Source: Clostridium gelidum (GTDB taxonomy: Bacteria; Bacillota; Clostridia; Clostridiales; Clostridiaceae). Taken from it: a stretch of 64,000 bases of DNA. Shown piece after piece: positions 24,854 through 33,963 of this stretch. The position numbers were made by a program, and so were the translations under genes. The stretch spans positions 1,125,001-1,189,000 of the forward strand of contig NZ_AP024849.1 in assembly GCF_019977655.1 (NCBI RefSeq). Reading direction: 5' to 3'. Below the pieces are notes generated by a model. It was not told the DNA's origin. It did not search any database and worked only from the letters and a program-made list of their open reading frames with translations. The stretch's first letter is position 1; each line of letters opens with the position of its first letter.

Positions 24854-26638
24854 ATGGATAATAAACAGAAGATTTTTTATGCTTTAAAAAAGTATTATGG
24901 ATTTGATACTTTGAGAAAAGGTCAATTTGAAATTATAAATAGCATTTTGAATGGTGTAGACACTTTTTGTCTTATGCCAACAGGTGCTGGAAAATCTGTT
25001 TGTTATCAGATTCCAGCAATAATATTTCAAGGTATAACAATAGTAATATCACCACTCATTTCACTTATGAAGGACCAGGTAGATAATATTGTAGGTATTG
25101 GAATTAAGGCAGCATATATTAATAGTACTCAAAGTATGGATACAATAAAAAATATATTGATAGAAGCATCCATTGGAGAATATAAGATAATTTATATTTC
25201 ACCGGAACGACTTGAATCAAAAATATTCAGAGATATGATTAAAGACCTTCATATTTCTCAAATTGCAATAGATGAAGCTCATTGTGTATCACAATGGGGA
25301 CATGATTTTAGGAAGAGTTATCGAGAAATTTCAAGTTTTTATAATATTCTTAAAAACAAACCTATTATATCAGCGTTTACAGCTACGGCAACTGAAGAGG
25401 TTAGAGAAGATTCAATAAAACTTCTGGGTTTAAATAACCCATATGTATATAAAGGAGATATTAATAGAGAAAATCTAAATCTTAATGTGTTAAAAGAAGT
25501 AGATAAGCTTGAAATCCTTAAAGATATAATCAGAGAAAATGAGGATAACGCAGGAATAGTTTATTGCGCATCTAGAAAAGAAGTAGATGAGCTTCATTAT
25601 TATTTAAAGGACTTAGGATATAATGTAGGGAAATATCATGGTGGACTTAAAGGTGAAGAAAAAGAAAAATTTCAAGAAGATTTTTTATATGAAAACTTGG
25701 ATATAATTATTGCAACTAATGCCTTCGGTATGGGAATAGATAAGTCTAATATTAAATTTATAGTACATTTTACCCTCCCTCAAAATATAGAATCCTATTA
25801 TCAAGAAGTAGGTAGAGGGGGAAGAGATGGAGAACAGTGCAATTGCTATTTATTTTATTGCGAGGCTGATATAAGAAGAGTGGAATATATAATAAATAAG
25901 AGCGCTTCAATGAATAGAAAAGAAATGCAACTTAGAAAATTTCAAGCTATGATTGACTATTGTAATTTGAAAGAATGTTACAGAAAATATATATTAAATT
26001 ATTTTGGAAATGAACACAAATTGAGTTACTGTAATAATTGTAGTAATTGTTTAAATGATGATGAATTAAAAGATTTTACAAGAGAAAGTCAAATGATTTT
26101 ATCAACAGTTTTTAGAACTAAAGAACAATATGGAATATCAGTACTTGTGGATATATTAAAGGGATTTAAAGGACCTAAGATAATACAAAATAATTTAGAT
26201 AAAGTAACGACATATGGAATAATGAAGGAGTATGGAAATACATTTATAAAAGATTTAATTAAAAGCTTATTAAATGAAGGGTATGTTGATTTAAAGGAAG
26301 GTACATACTCGATGCTGAGACTAAATAGCAGATCAATAAAAATATTAAAAAGTAAGGAAACAGTAGTATTTAAGATTTTAGATAAGGAAGAAACAATTTT
26401 AAATAAAGAATTATTTGATGCTTTAAAGAAATGGAGAAAAGAAAAATCTTATAAAGAAAGAATAAAACCATATATAATATTTTCTGATACAAGTTTAATT
26501 GCCATATCAAATAGTAAACCCAAAACCTTAGATGAACTATTAGAAATTAGAGGTGTTGGTACTAAGAAGATTGAAGCTTATGGAAAAGAATTATTGAATA
26601 TAATACAAGATGCTAATGAAAAAGAAGTCATACTGTAA
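24854..26638 (+). CDS. recQ: ATP-dependent DNA helicase RecQ
   Basis: A 594-residue 3'-5' DNA helicase for recombination and repair. The superfamily 2 motifs are complete: MPTGAGKSVCYQ (Walker A), IDEAHCVSQWGHDFR (DEAH box), SAFTATA, and NAFGMGIDKSN with YYQEVGRGGRDG (motifs V and VI). They are followed by a RecQ zinc-binding region (CYRKYILNYFG...CNNCSNC) and winged helix. The C-terminal HRDC domain is present (SLIAISNSKPKTLDELLEIRG). The length is normal for RecQ. AAAGGAAAGG precedes the ATG. Neighbours are unrelated, and the gene stands alone. Confidence 0.95.
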   Translation: MDNKQKIFYALKKYYGFDTLRKGQFEIINSILNGVDTFCLMPTGAGKSVCYQIPAIIFQGITIVISPLISLMKDQVDNIVGIGIKAAYINSTQSMDTIKNILIEASIGEYKIIYISPERLESKIFRDMIKDLHISQIAIDEAHCVSQWGHDFRKSYREISSFYNILKNKPIISAFTATATEEVREDSIKLLGLNNPYVYKGDINRENLNLNVLKEVDKLEILKDIIRENEDNAGIVYCASRKEVDELHYYLKDLGYNVGKYHGGLKGEEKEKFQEDFLYENLDIIIATNAFGMGIDKSNIKFIVHFTLPQNIESYYQEVGRGGRDGEQCNCYLFYCEADIRRVEYIINKSASMNRKEMQLRKFQAMIDYCNLKECYRKYILNYFGNEHKLSYCNNCSNCLNDDELKDFTRESQMILSTVFRTKEQYGISVLVDILKGFKGPKIIQNNLDKVTTYGIMKEYGNTFIKDLIKSLLNEGYVDLKEGTYSMLRLNSRSIKILKSKETVVFKILDKEETILNKELFDALKKWRKEKSYKERIKPYIIFSDTSLIAISNSKPKTLDELLEIRGVGTKKIEAYGKELLNIIQDANEKEVIL

Positions 26639-26656
26639 AAGTTATGACTTTTTTTG
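26625..26656 (+). terminator. recQ terminator overlapping the end of the gene
   Basis: AAGTCATA (26625-26632) pairs with TATGACTT (26643-26650), then TTTTTG. The 5' arm lies inside the last codons of recQ. Confidence 0.8.
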
Positions 26657-26959
26657 TTTACATATTTTTAGTTCAAACATACATAAATGATTTTATTAAA
26701 ACATAAAATGAACTATTGCTATAAATGTATAGACAGTATATAATTAAATTATATAATATACGTATATAAAGGACTTTACAATAAATTAAATTTTTATTTA
26801 AGATAATCTAATTTATTTTATCGGGAGTTAAGAATACTTTTGTTTAAACAATATTAAAGTATAAGATGTTATTTAATATAAATAAGAATATATAGATAGG
26901 CTTGTAGGTAGCAATATTTATAATATGTTAAATAATTTTATAATTAAGGAGTAAGTTTT
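26657..26959 (+). other. 303-bp AT-rich spacer before the GH43 gene
   Basis: No gene or clear structure. Several TATAAT-like stretches occur, around 26750-26770, but I cannot assign a promoter with confidence. AAGGAG lies directly before the GH43 start. Confidence 0.5.
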
Positions 26960-27952
26960 ATGTTAAAAAAAGGTTATAAAAATCCAATAGTTATTCAAAG
27001 AGCAGATCCATTAATTTATAAGCATACTGATGGGTATTATTATTTTACAGCATCAGTTCCTGAATATGATCGTATTGAAATTAGAAAATCAAAAACATTA
27101 CAAGGTTTAAGCGAAGCAGAAACTTTCACAGCTTGGACAAAACCTGATGAAGGCGAAATGAGTAACTTAATATGGGCACCAGAAATTCATTTTATCCAAG
27201 GCAAATGGTATATATATTTTGCAGCAGCAGCAAATGGTGAAGTAAAAGGAATTACATTTAATCATCGTATGTATGTAATTGAAAATCCTAATGAAGATCC
27301 ATTAAGTGATAATTGGGTAGAGAAAGGACAAATAAAAACAGGATGGGAATCATTTGCTCTTGATGCAACTACATTTGAACATAAAGATAAACTTTATTAT
27401 GTATGGGCACAAGAAGAAACAGAAGTTGAACCAGAATCTCATTCAAATTTATACATTGCTGAAATGGAGAATCCATGGACATTAAAAACAAAGCCTGTGC
27501 TTTTAACAAAACCAGAATTAGACTGGGAAATAGTAAGGTTTTGGGTTAATGAAGGTCCAGCAATATTAAAGAAAAATGGTAAGATATTTTTAACTTATTC
27601 AGCAAGTGCTACTGATGAAAATTATTGTATAGGAATGCTTATAGCAGATGAAAATAGTGACTTGTTAGATATAGCTTCATGGGTAAAATCACAACAACCA
27701 GTATTTAAGACTTCATGGGAAAATGGTCAATATGGACCAGGACATAACAGTTTTACTGTATCAGAAGATGGAACAGAAGATATTTTAGTGTATCACGGTA
27801 GAAATTATACTGAAATTGCAGGTGATCCATTATATGATCCAAACAGGCATACAAGAGTAGAAGTAATTAAATGGAATGAAGATGGAACACCAAACTTTGG
27901 AGTACCATCGCCTGATGAAAATATTGAAGAATTACAAAAAATAAAGAAATAG
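26960..27952 (+). CDS. Glycoside hydrolase family 43 (intracellular arabinosidase/xylosidase type)
   Basis: A 330-residue five-bladed beta-propeller glycosidase. The N-terminal RADPLIYKHTDGYYYFTAS carries the catalytic base Asp, LIWAPEIHFIQGKWYIYFAA is the second blade, FALDATTF holds the pKa-modulating Asp, and WVNEGPAILKKNGK has the catalytic acid Glu. GPGHNSFTV and RHTRVEVIKW near the end complete the family pattern. No signal peptide is present, so it acts on imported arabino- or xylo-oligosaccharides. No transporter or regulator for such sugars adjoins it. AAGGAG precedes the ATG. Confidence 0.86.
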   Translation: MLKKGYKNPIVIQRADPLIYKHTDGYYYFTASVPEYDRIEIRKSKTLQGLSEAETFTAWTKPDEGEMSNLIWAPEIHFIQGKWYIYFAAAANGEVKGITFNHRMYVIENPNEDPLSDNWVEKGQIKTGWESFALDATTFEHKDKLYYVWAQEETEVEPESHSNLYIAEMENPWTLKTKPVLLTKPELDWEIVRFWVNEGPAILKKNGKIFLTYSASATDENYCIGMLIADENSDLLDIASWVKSQQPVFKTSWENGQYGPGHNSFTVSEDGTEDILVYHGRNYTEIAGDPLYDPNRHTRVEVIKWNEDGTPNFGVPSPDENIEELQKIKK

Positions 27953-27996
27953 AACTAATTGAAGAATAGTTTTTAATACAAAACTAATAAATTTTG

Positions 27997-28042
27997 AGGG
28001 TTAAGATGCTTAGAAAAAAAGTGTCTTAACCCTTTTTTTTTT
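27997..28042 (+). terminator. Terminator of the GH43 gene
   Basis: AGGGTTAAGA (27997-28006) pairs with TCTTAACCCT (28024-28033), followed by eight or more Ts. Confidence 0.9.
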
Positions 28043-28204
28043 GTGAGTATTATTTTATAAAAAATGATAACATATTGATATAAGTACTAGTATAGAAAAA
28101 TAGTTAAAATTAAATTAAATATACTGTATAATTATACAAAAAGACTAAAGAATATGATAATATATGAATAAGTGAAATAAAATAACTTATAATGGAGTGA
28201 AGAG

Positions 28205-28801
28205 ATGTTAGAAGAAGATAAAGAAAGTAGGTATCATGATATTATAAAAAGTATGGTCGCAGCCTTAGAAGCAAAGGATCTTTATACATCTGGTCACTCA
28301 GCTAGAGTGGGCCATATGGCATATAATTTAGGGGAAATTTTGGGAATGACAGGTGATGAATTAAACTTTATGCATATTGTAGGGGACTTACATGACATCG
28401 GTAAAATTGGAGTGCCAGATAGAGTTTTAAACAAAGCAGGCAAATTAGAAGCTGAAGAGTGGAAATTAATGAAAAAGCATTGCGATATTGGGTATAATAT
28501 ACTTAGTAAAGTAGGCACTTTTAATGATATACCTAAAATAGTTCGATATCATCATGAAAGATGGGATGGAAAAGGGTATCCAGAAGGCTTGAAAGCAGAA
28601 GAAATACCATTTGCAGCAAGAATATTAGCAGTTTGCGATTCTATAGATGCAATGAAAAGTGATAGGCCATATAGAAAATGCATAAGTGATGAAGTATGTA
28701 GACATGAAATAAGAAAAAATAAAGGAATAATGTATGATTCTAAAATAGCAGAATGTATGCTAGAGAATTGGGATAAAATAGTAACAAAGCTTTATAATTA
28801 A
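28205..28801 (+). CDS. HD-GYP domain phosphohydrolase (putative c-di-GMP phosphodiesterase)
   Basis: A 198-residue stand-alone HD-GYP domain. The metal-binding residues are visible in SGHSARVGHMA, the HD pair in VGDLHDIGKIG near residues 62-63, and HHERWDGKGYPEGL, which contains the GYP motif and second histidine pair. AAGILAVCDSIDAM-type and SDRPYRK segments follow. Such domains hydrolyse cyclic di-GMP or related cyclic dinucleotides. There is no receiver or PAS domain, so the input signal is unknown. GGAGTGAAG precedes the start, and a terminator follows directly. Confidence 0.88.
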   Translation: MLEEDKESRYHDIIKSMVAALEAKDLYTSGHSARVGHMAYNLGEILGMTGDELNFMHIVGDLHDIGKIGVPDRVLNKAGKLEAEEWKLMKKHCDIGYNILSKVGTFNDIPKIVRYHHERWDGKGYPEGLKAEEIPFAARILAVCDSIDAMKSDRPYRKCISDEVCRHEIRKNKGIMYDSKIAECMLENWDKIVTKLYN

Positions 28802-28850
28802 TATTGTAACTATATATGGGTTTTTCTATAGTATAGTTACAATATTTTTG
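28800..28850 (+). terminator. Bidirectional terminator between convergent genes
   Basis: Perfect 15-bp arms (28800-28814 and 28832-28846) with a T-rich 3' end, between the HD-GYP gene and the convergent PHP gene. Confidence 0.75.
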
Positions 28851-28938
28851 TCTAAATTACCATAACAAATCTATGTTTCGTTATTTGGGAGAAATATATG
28901 GATAAGTAGTGTTTTCACATGTTGAGTATCTATAAAAA

Positions 28939-29631
28939 TTATAAATAATTTAAATTACCACCAACTAAAAAGTTAGAGATTTCATTTTCATTAAGATACA
29001 CATCGCCTATTATTCCGTGGGTTCTATAAAGTTCATTACAGCTATGAAAATCTGAGCCAGCTGTATATAGTAACTTCCTATCTTTAGCTACTTTTAAAAA
29101 GTATTCAGTATCTTTATCTTTATTACTGAAATATTTAGCTTCAATTCCATCAAAATTCATTCTTATAATATCCTTAAAATCATCTTTATTTAAAAGCACA
29201 GGATGAGCTAAAATAACTGTAGCTCCAAAGAATTTTAGAATTTCAATTCCTGTTTGTACATACAGTTTATCTTTTTTATCATAAAAATTTATATGGGTTC
29301 CTAATAAACTTTTAATAATAGAGATTTTATGAGCCTTTACATTTTTTAGTACTTCAACAAGGAGTTCATTTTTATAACTATCATCTTTAAAGTAACCTAA
29401 AACATGTACTCTAGCATTATTATATCTAGTAGAGAGTTCAACACCAGGAATTATTTTAACTCCAAACTCTTCTCCAGTTAGAATAGCTTCATCTATACCG
29501 CAAGTATTATTGTGGTCTGTTAAAGAAATAATATCTACATTTTTTTTCTTAGATAGCATAACGACTTCCTTGGGAGTATATCCTCCATCTGAGTAAGTAG
29601 AGTGAATATGAAAATCACCTTTTGTATACAT
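28939..29631 (-). CDS. PHP-domain metal-dependent phosphoesterase
   Basis: A 230-residue PHP-domain protein. The metal ligands are in GDFHIHSTYSDGGYTP near the start, SLTDHNN, ILAHPVLL and the late TAGSDFHS. The family (YciV/RNase AM-like and related) hydrolyses nucleotides or phosphoesters. It lacks the helical extensions of DNA polymerase or histidinol phosphatase PHP domains. I chose the ATG at 29631 because AGGAGT precedes it; an in-frame start at 29658 would add nine unconserved residues across that site. Confidence 0.83.
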   Translation of the reverse strand: MYTKGDFHIHSTYSDGGYTPKEVVMLSKKKNVDIISLTDHNNTCGIDEAILTGEEFGVKIIPGVELSTRYNNARVHVLGYFKDDSYKNELLVEVLKNVKAHKISIIKSLLGTHINFYDKKDKLYVQTGIEILKFFGATVILAHPVLLNKDDFKDIIRMNFDGIEAKYFSNKDKDTEYFLKVAKDRKLLYTAGSDFHSCNELYRTHGIIGDVYLNENEISNFLVGGNLNYL

Positions 29632-30020
29632 TATAACTCCTACTAAAATATTATCCACATTTTAATATATGAATTTATATTTAAATTATTAAAACATAGG
29701 TCTATAAGAGTTTGGGGGAATATAATATAATTTAAAAATTAATTTAAAATAAAAATCGTGCAAACATTTACAAAACAAGAGGTAAGGGGATATTATACTG
29801 AAAATAGGGGGAATACTCTAGCTTTAAGGAGATATTCATAGCTAATTTTCTTTATTGCAATTAGAAGAGTGAAATGAAAGTTGAAAAATGTCGAATATAT
29901 GTTAAAATTAGTGCATGGACAAACTTGTAATAAATTTGAATATATGAAAAAATAGATAAAAAATAATCATATTGAATTTGTTAAAATGTCTAAATAGGAA
30001 TTGGAAAAGAGGAAAAACTA
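29632..30020 (+). other. Spacer between the PHP gene and the surface-protein gene
   Basis: About 390 bp of AT-rich sequence between divergent starts. Several purine-rich stretches (GGGGGAAT, AAGGAGAT) occur without a following open frame. No repeat, RNA gene or convincing promoter was identified. Confidence 0.45.
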
Positions 30021-30965
30021 ATGAAGAAAGCTTCATTAAAAAAGTTAGTGAGTGTAGTTGTTGTAGCAGTAACAATTACTACTCTATTACCATTAGGAGT
30101 ATCTGCACAGTGGAGACAAAACACGGATAGTACTTGGAGTTATATAGAAGAAAATACGATGGCTAATGGTTGGAAAACAATTTCTGATACATGGTATTAC
30201 TTTAATTCAAACGGAAAAATGAATACAGGTTGGATTTGTGATAGTGGAACGTGGTACTATCTTGATAAAACTGGTGCAATGAAAACTGGTTGGATTAATG
30301 ATAATGGTAAGTGGTATTATTTGGACAGTACAGGAGAAATGCAAACAGGGGTTGTTAAAATTAATACAAAAACATATTGTTTAAATAACTCTGGAGAAAT
30401 GTTAGTAGGATCAGTTAACGTAGGAAATAAACTATATGAATTTGCTTCGGATGGACAAGCGATAGGTGCAATACCACAAACTAATATAAATAGTAATCAA
30501 GAGTTTAATGGAACTGTAAATATTAGTACTAACGTAGATGTAAACGAATTGCCTACGCTGCCACAAAACTATAAGATAAGTGTACAAGCTACTGCTGAAA
30601 ATAAAATTCTTGAATTGATGAATGAAAAAAGAACAGAAGTAGGATTACAACCATTAACTATAGATAATACTTTATTGCAAGTAGCAAGGTATAAGAGTAA
30701 CCATATGATACAATATAATTACTTTGACCATACGAATTCAGATGGAACAAAATGGACTAATTGGCTTAAAGAAATCGGTTACAGATATACTACAACTGGA
30801 GAAAATATAGCATATAATACTTATGATGCAGTTGAATTATTCAACCAATGGTGGAATTCATCTGAACATAGAGCAAATATGATGAATGCGTCTTATACTA
30901 AAGTTGGTATAGGGGTAATAAATGGCAATGATAAATATATGGGTACACAGGAGTTTTCAAACTAA
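30021..30965 (+). CDS. Choline-binding-repeat / CAP (SCP-like) domain surface protein
   Basis: A 314-residue secreted protein. A signal peptide (about 1-29, ending GVSA) is followed by about five cell-wall-binding repeats of the WYYLDSTGEMQTG type (about 35-150), a linker, and a C-terminal CAP domain (about 195-314) with HTNSDGTKWTNWL, GENIAYNTYDAVELFNQW and HRANMM. CAP proteins of clostridia are extracellular and mostly of unknown activity. The frame stops at TAA (30963-30965), yet 27 further in-frame codons continue to 31049 with a protein-like composition (see Findings). The mature domain set is nevertheless essentially complete. GAAAAGAGG precedes the ATG. Confidence 0.85.
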   Translation: MKKASLKKLVSVVVVAVTITTLLPLGVSAQWRQNTDSTWSYIEENTMANGWKTISDTWYYFNSNGKMNTGWICDSGTWYYLDKTGAMKTGWINDNGKWYYLDSTGEMQTGVVKINTKTYCLNNSGEMLVGSVNVGNKLYEFASDGQAIGAIPQTNINSNQEFNGTVNISTNVDVNELPTLPQNYKISVQATAENKILELMNEKRTEVGLQPLTIDNTLLQVARYKSNHMIQYNYFDHTNSDGTKWTNWLKEIGYRYTTTGENIAYNTYDAVELFNQWWNSSEHRANMMNASYTKVGIGVINGNDKYMGTQEFSN

Positions 30966-31051
30966 TCGTCAAAAGATAAAGAAGGAACAGTATCATTAGT
31001 AGTAGTTGAAGAATTTAATTATAGTTATAAGAGCTCTGTTATAGAATAAAA

Positions 31052-31089
31052 AAGATAGATACCCAAAGTGAATTTTCATTTTGGGTATC
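31052..31089 (-). terminator. Bidirectional terminator between the CAP protein gene and fbp
   Basis: 15-bp arms (31058-31072 and 31075-31089, one G-U) with a TT loop. The minus-strand copy is followed within a few bases by TTTTTT, so it mainly terminates fbp. Confidence 0.8.
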
Positions 31090-31106
31090 TTCATCAAATA
31101 CAATAT

Positions 31107-33071
31107 TTATCTTACCTCATTTATCAAGCCTTTTCTATAAGCTCTAAGTAATAATTTCAAATCTTTAATTTGATTCTTTAATTCATTTCCTACATCAGTA
31201 TCTCCAACTTTTTTTCGATCTAATTTTTCAACTATTTTTCTTGAAGACAGTATATCTATTTCATTATTAAAAGCATCTTCTATTGATTTAAAAGGTTGAT
31301 GAGATATAAGATGTAATCCATAAGAATTATAGGTTAGGGTATATCCAGCAATACCAGTTTGATTTCTGTATGCTTTTGCAAACCCTCCATCTATAACTAT
31401 AAGTTTACCATGTGCCTTTACTGGATTTTCACCAAATTTATTTTTTACGGGGACATGTCCGTTTATTATCCTAGATTCCGATGGATTTAAACCAAACTCT
31501 TCAAAGATTAAATTGCACAGTTCTTCTGTATCTCTAAAATCATAATATGAATTTTTCTTTTCTTTATGTGTGGTCTTGTCATTAATAAAATATCTTTCAA
31601 AAGTGGTCATATCTTCTTTTCCAAAAAGAGAAGAACAAGCTCCATTCCATAAATACCACATTATATCCATTCCATATAACTTTTCTTCGCTACCTCTATT
31701 ATTAAAGTAACCTTCTCTAGCTAAGGAATCAAACTTATCTAAAAGTTTTTTACCTTTATATTCTTCTCCATTAATAGTTAGACTTTTAAATGTTTTGTTC
31801 TTATTTAAAGGGATGCACCCATGAAATAATAGATTAGAATTATAAGTTAAATATATACTTCCTTTATTGTAAAGAAATAAAATATGCTTTTGTAATTTAT
31901 CACTATTGAGAAATGAAATTTGAAGTTTATCTATCAATTTTTTTTCTTCACTTGTAAGTTCAAATGGATTCTTAGGGCTTATTGTAGGAAAACTTCTATC
32001 ATTAAGTTCATAAGTGATATCATTTAAAGTTATAGTTCCGTCTTTATAATTTATCTTATCTAAAAACAATCTATGATTCATTTCAAATTCAGGTCTTCTC
32101 TTTATTATTTCATATTCAAGTTTAAATTGAATAATTGTTATAGATTTATGCATTTTAGATATAAGCTCAATTTCAGAAGTTCCATATCCAGTTTCATCAT
32201 TATTTTTAGGAATAAAAGCAGTGCAGGTGTCATCTTTGTAATATTTAAGTGCAAAGGTTGCAAGTGGCAATAAATTTATCCCATAAATATCTTCAATTAC
32301 ATCTACATTAGAATATCTAGCTGCTATTCTTAAGACATTTGCTATACAGGTAGTATTACCAGAAGCAGCTCCCATCCATAATATATCGTGATTACCCCAT
32401 TGTATATCAACAGAATGATAATCCATAAGAGTGTCAATTATTATATCCGGTCTTGGACCTCTATCATATATATCTCCTAGTATGTGTAATTTATCAACAA
32501 CTAATCGCTGTATTAGATTTGATATAGCGATTATAAATTCTTTTGCTCTATCAATCTCTATAATAGTATTGATTATTCCATCATAATAACCTTGTTTATC
32601 ATTGTTAGCAGCTTCTTCATGTAATAATTCTTCTATAATATAGCTAAAATCCTTTGGAAGTGCTTTTCTTACTTTTGATCTTGTATATTTAGATGATGTA
32701 TATCTACATAGTTGAATTAACCTATATAAGTTGATTTTATACCAATCATTTATATTCTTTTCTTCTTTTAAAACGATTTCTAATTTCTGTTCAGCATAAT
32801 AAACCAATGTGGCCAAGCTTTTCTTCTCAGAGTCCATTAATGAATTACCAAAAACTTCTTCGATTTTTATTTTAATAGCACCTGAACCATTTCTTAAAAC
32901 ATGAACAAATGGTTCATATTCACCATGAAGATCAGCTAAAAAATGTTCTGTTCCTTTAGGTAAATTTAAAATTGCTTCTAAATTAATTATTTCAGTAGAT
33001 GCTTCTGCAATAGTGGGATATTGCCTAGCAAGTAACTTTAAATATTTTATATTCTCATCATAAATCTCCAT
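31107..33071 (-). CDS. fbp: Fructose-1,6-bisphosphatase class III
   Basis: A 654-residue class III FBPase of the Firmicutes type, hydrolysing fructose 1,6-bisphosphate in gluconeogenesis. It has a calcineurin-like metallophosphatase core: FLADLHGEYEPF, ILGDIYDRGPRPDIII, QWGNHDILWMGAASG and RIINGHVPVK provide the metal ligands. The length is close to Bacillus Fbp. Translation most likely starts at 33071, where GGGGGAGGAT precedes ATTATGG; 18 extra in-frame residues up to 33125 would overlap this site. Growth on sugar acids entering as 2-phosphoglycerate would require this enzyme. Confidence 0.95.
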   Translation of the reverse strand: MEIYDENIKYLKLLARQYPTIAEASTEIINLEAILNLPKGTEHFLADLHGEYEPFVHVLRNGSGAIKIKIEEVFGNSLMDSEKKSLATLVYYAEQKLEIVLKEEKNINDWYKINLYRLIQLCRYTSSKYTRSKVRKALPKDFSYIIEELLHEEAANNDKQGYYDGIINTIIEIDRAKEFIIAISNLIQRLVVDKLHILGDIYDRGPRPDIIIDTLMDYHSVDIQWGNHDILWMGAASGNTTCIANVLRIAARYSNVDVIEDIYGINLLPLATFALKYYKDDTCTAFIPKNNDETGYGTSEIELISKMHKSITIIQFKLEYEIIKRRPEFEMNHRLFLDKINYKDGTITLNDITYELNDRSFPTISPKNPFELTSEEKKLIDKLQISFLNSDKLQKHILFLYNKGSIYLTYNSNLLFHGCIPLNKNKTFKSLTINGEEYKGKKLLDKFDSLAREGYFNNRGSEEKLYGMDIMWYLWNGACSSLFGKEDMTTFERYFINDKTTHKEKKNSYYDFRDTEELCNLIFEEFGLNPSESRIINGHVPVKNKFGENPVKAHGKLIVIDGGFAKAYRNQTGIAGYTLTYNSYGLHLISHQPFKSIEDAFNNEIDILSSRKIVEKLDRKKVGDTDVGNELKNQIKDLKLLLRAYRKGLINEVR

Positions 33072-33228
33072 AATATCCTCCCCCTGTAAGCAAAGATGTT
33101 TAGCTTGAATACAAAAAGTAAACAAATTTAATTTTAAAAGTATATTTGCATCTTTACATATATTACCATATATTTACTTGCAATACTATAATTTAAATTG
33201 CTAAATTATTTTATAAATATGAAATGAT

Positions 33229-33789
33229 TTATACACCTTTAGGATTATTATTAAGTAATCCTCTTTGAGATAAAATATCATAAATAGTTCGAGATGTTGT
33301 ATCTTCTAATGTATAGCCGAGTAATTTAACTACTTTTTCTAGTTTTTCTTCAGATGTAGTTTCTATTTCTATATAAGGAAATGGGCAGAAATTCTTATCA
33401 TTTATATCTATTTCAATGAGGCAATCATATAATTTATAGCTTTCTCTATATTTTTTATTAGATTCTTTCAAAATTAAACCAAGAGACTTAAATATTCCTT
33501 CACCCATTTGTTTATTTTCTATTATTGTCTCATTTTCTTCCATTACTTTAAATATTTCTTGAGATAACATTTTCTTTGTAGTCATGAAATATATAACTTT
33601 ATTATTAAGCATGTCATTTACAGTTCTTATACGAGCATATCCTTTTTTTTCTAGAAGTCTTCCATCTTCAAAATCATATATATCATTAATTTGATCTTCC
33701 ATCTTAACTTTTTCAGCACCATTTGATAATAAAATACTTCTTATATTTTCAACATCAATATCAATAATTCTAGTTTCTAATTCTTGCAT
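33229..33789 (-). CDS. CYTH domain protein (CyaB/class IV adenylyl cyclase-like)
   Basis: A 186-residue CYTH (triphosphate tunnel) domain protein. It begins with a variant of the ExExK motif (MQELETRIIDID), has YDFEDGRLLEKKGYARIR and the late acidic strand YIEIETTSEEKLEKV. Family members act on triphosphates: adenylyl cyclase, thiamine triphosphatase or tripolyphosphatase. The substrate here cannot be told. AAAGGAGATTATTTT precedes the ATG. It is divergent from the BusR-like regulator, with a 14-bp palindrome between them. Confidence 0.8.
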   Translation of the reverse strand: MQELETRIIDIDVENIRSILLSNGAEKVKMEDQINDIYDFEDGRLLEKKGYARIRTVNDMLNNKVIYFMTTKKMLSQEIFKVMEENETIIENKQMGEGIFKSLGLILKESNKKYRESYKLYDCLIEIDINDKNFCPFPYIEIETTSEEKLEKVVKLLGYTLEDTTSRTIYDILSQRGLLNNNPKGV

Positions 33790-33886
33790 AAAATAATCTC
33801 CTTTTCATTAAATTAAACATAAAGTTTATAGTTATAATATTATAACATTCTTAACGCTATTTCTAGATTTAATGAAAAATAATGGT

Positions 33887-33900
33887 ATCCGTATACGGAT
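33887..33900. promoter_or_regulatory. 14-bp palindrome between the CYTH and BusR-like genes
   Basis: ATCCGTATACGGAT is a perfect palindrome about 65 bp before the regulator's start and directly upstream of a GATAAAAT sequence that could be its -10. It is a candidate operator for autoregulation or for the divergent gene. It does not resemble the operator before the ABC operon. Confidence 0.5.
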
Positions 33901-33963
33901 TGTGATAAAATACATTTTAAAAGATATTATTATGATAATTTTAATGAGAGAGAGAGTTTTAGT

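Noticed and set aside
33072..33125. Eighteen extra N-terminal residues on FBPase
   Set aside because: They span the strong GGGGGAGG site of the ATG at 33071 and are not needed for family homology.
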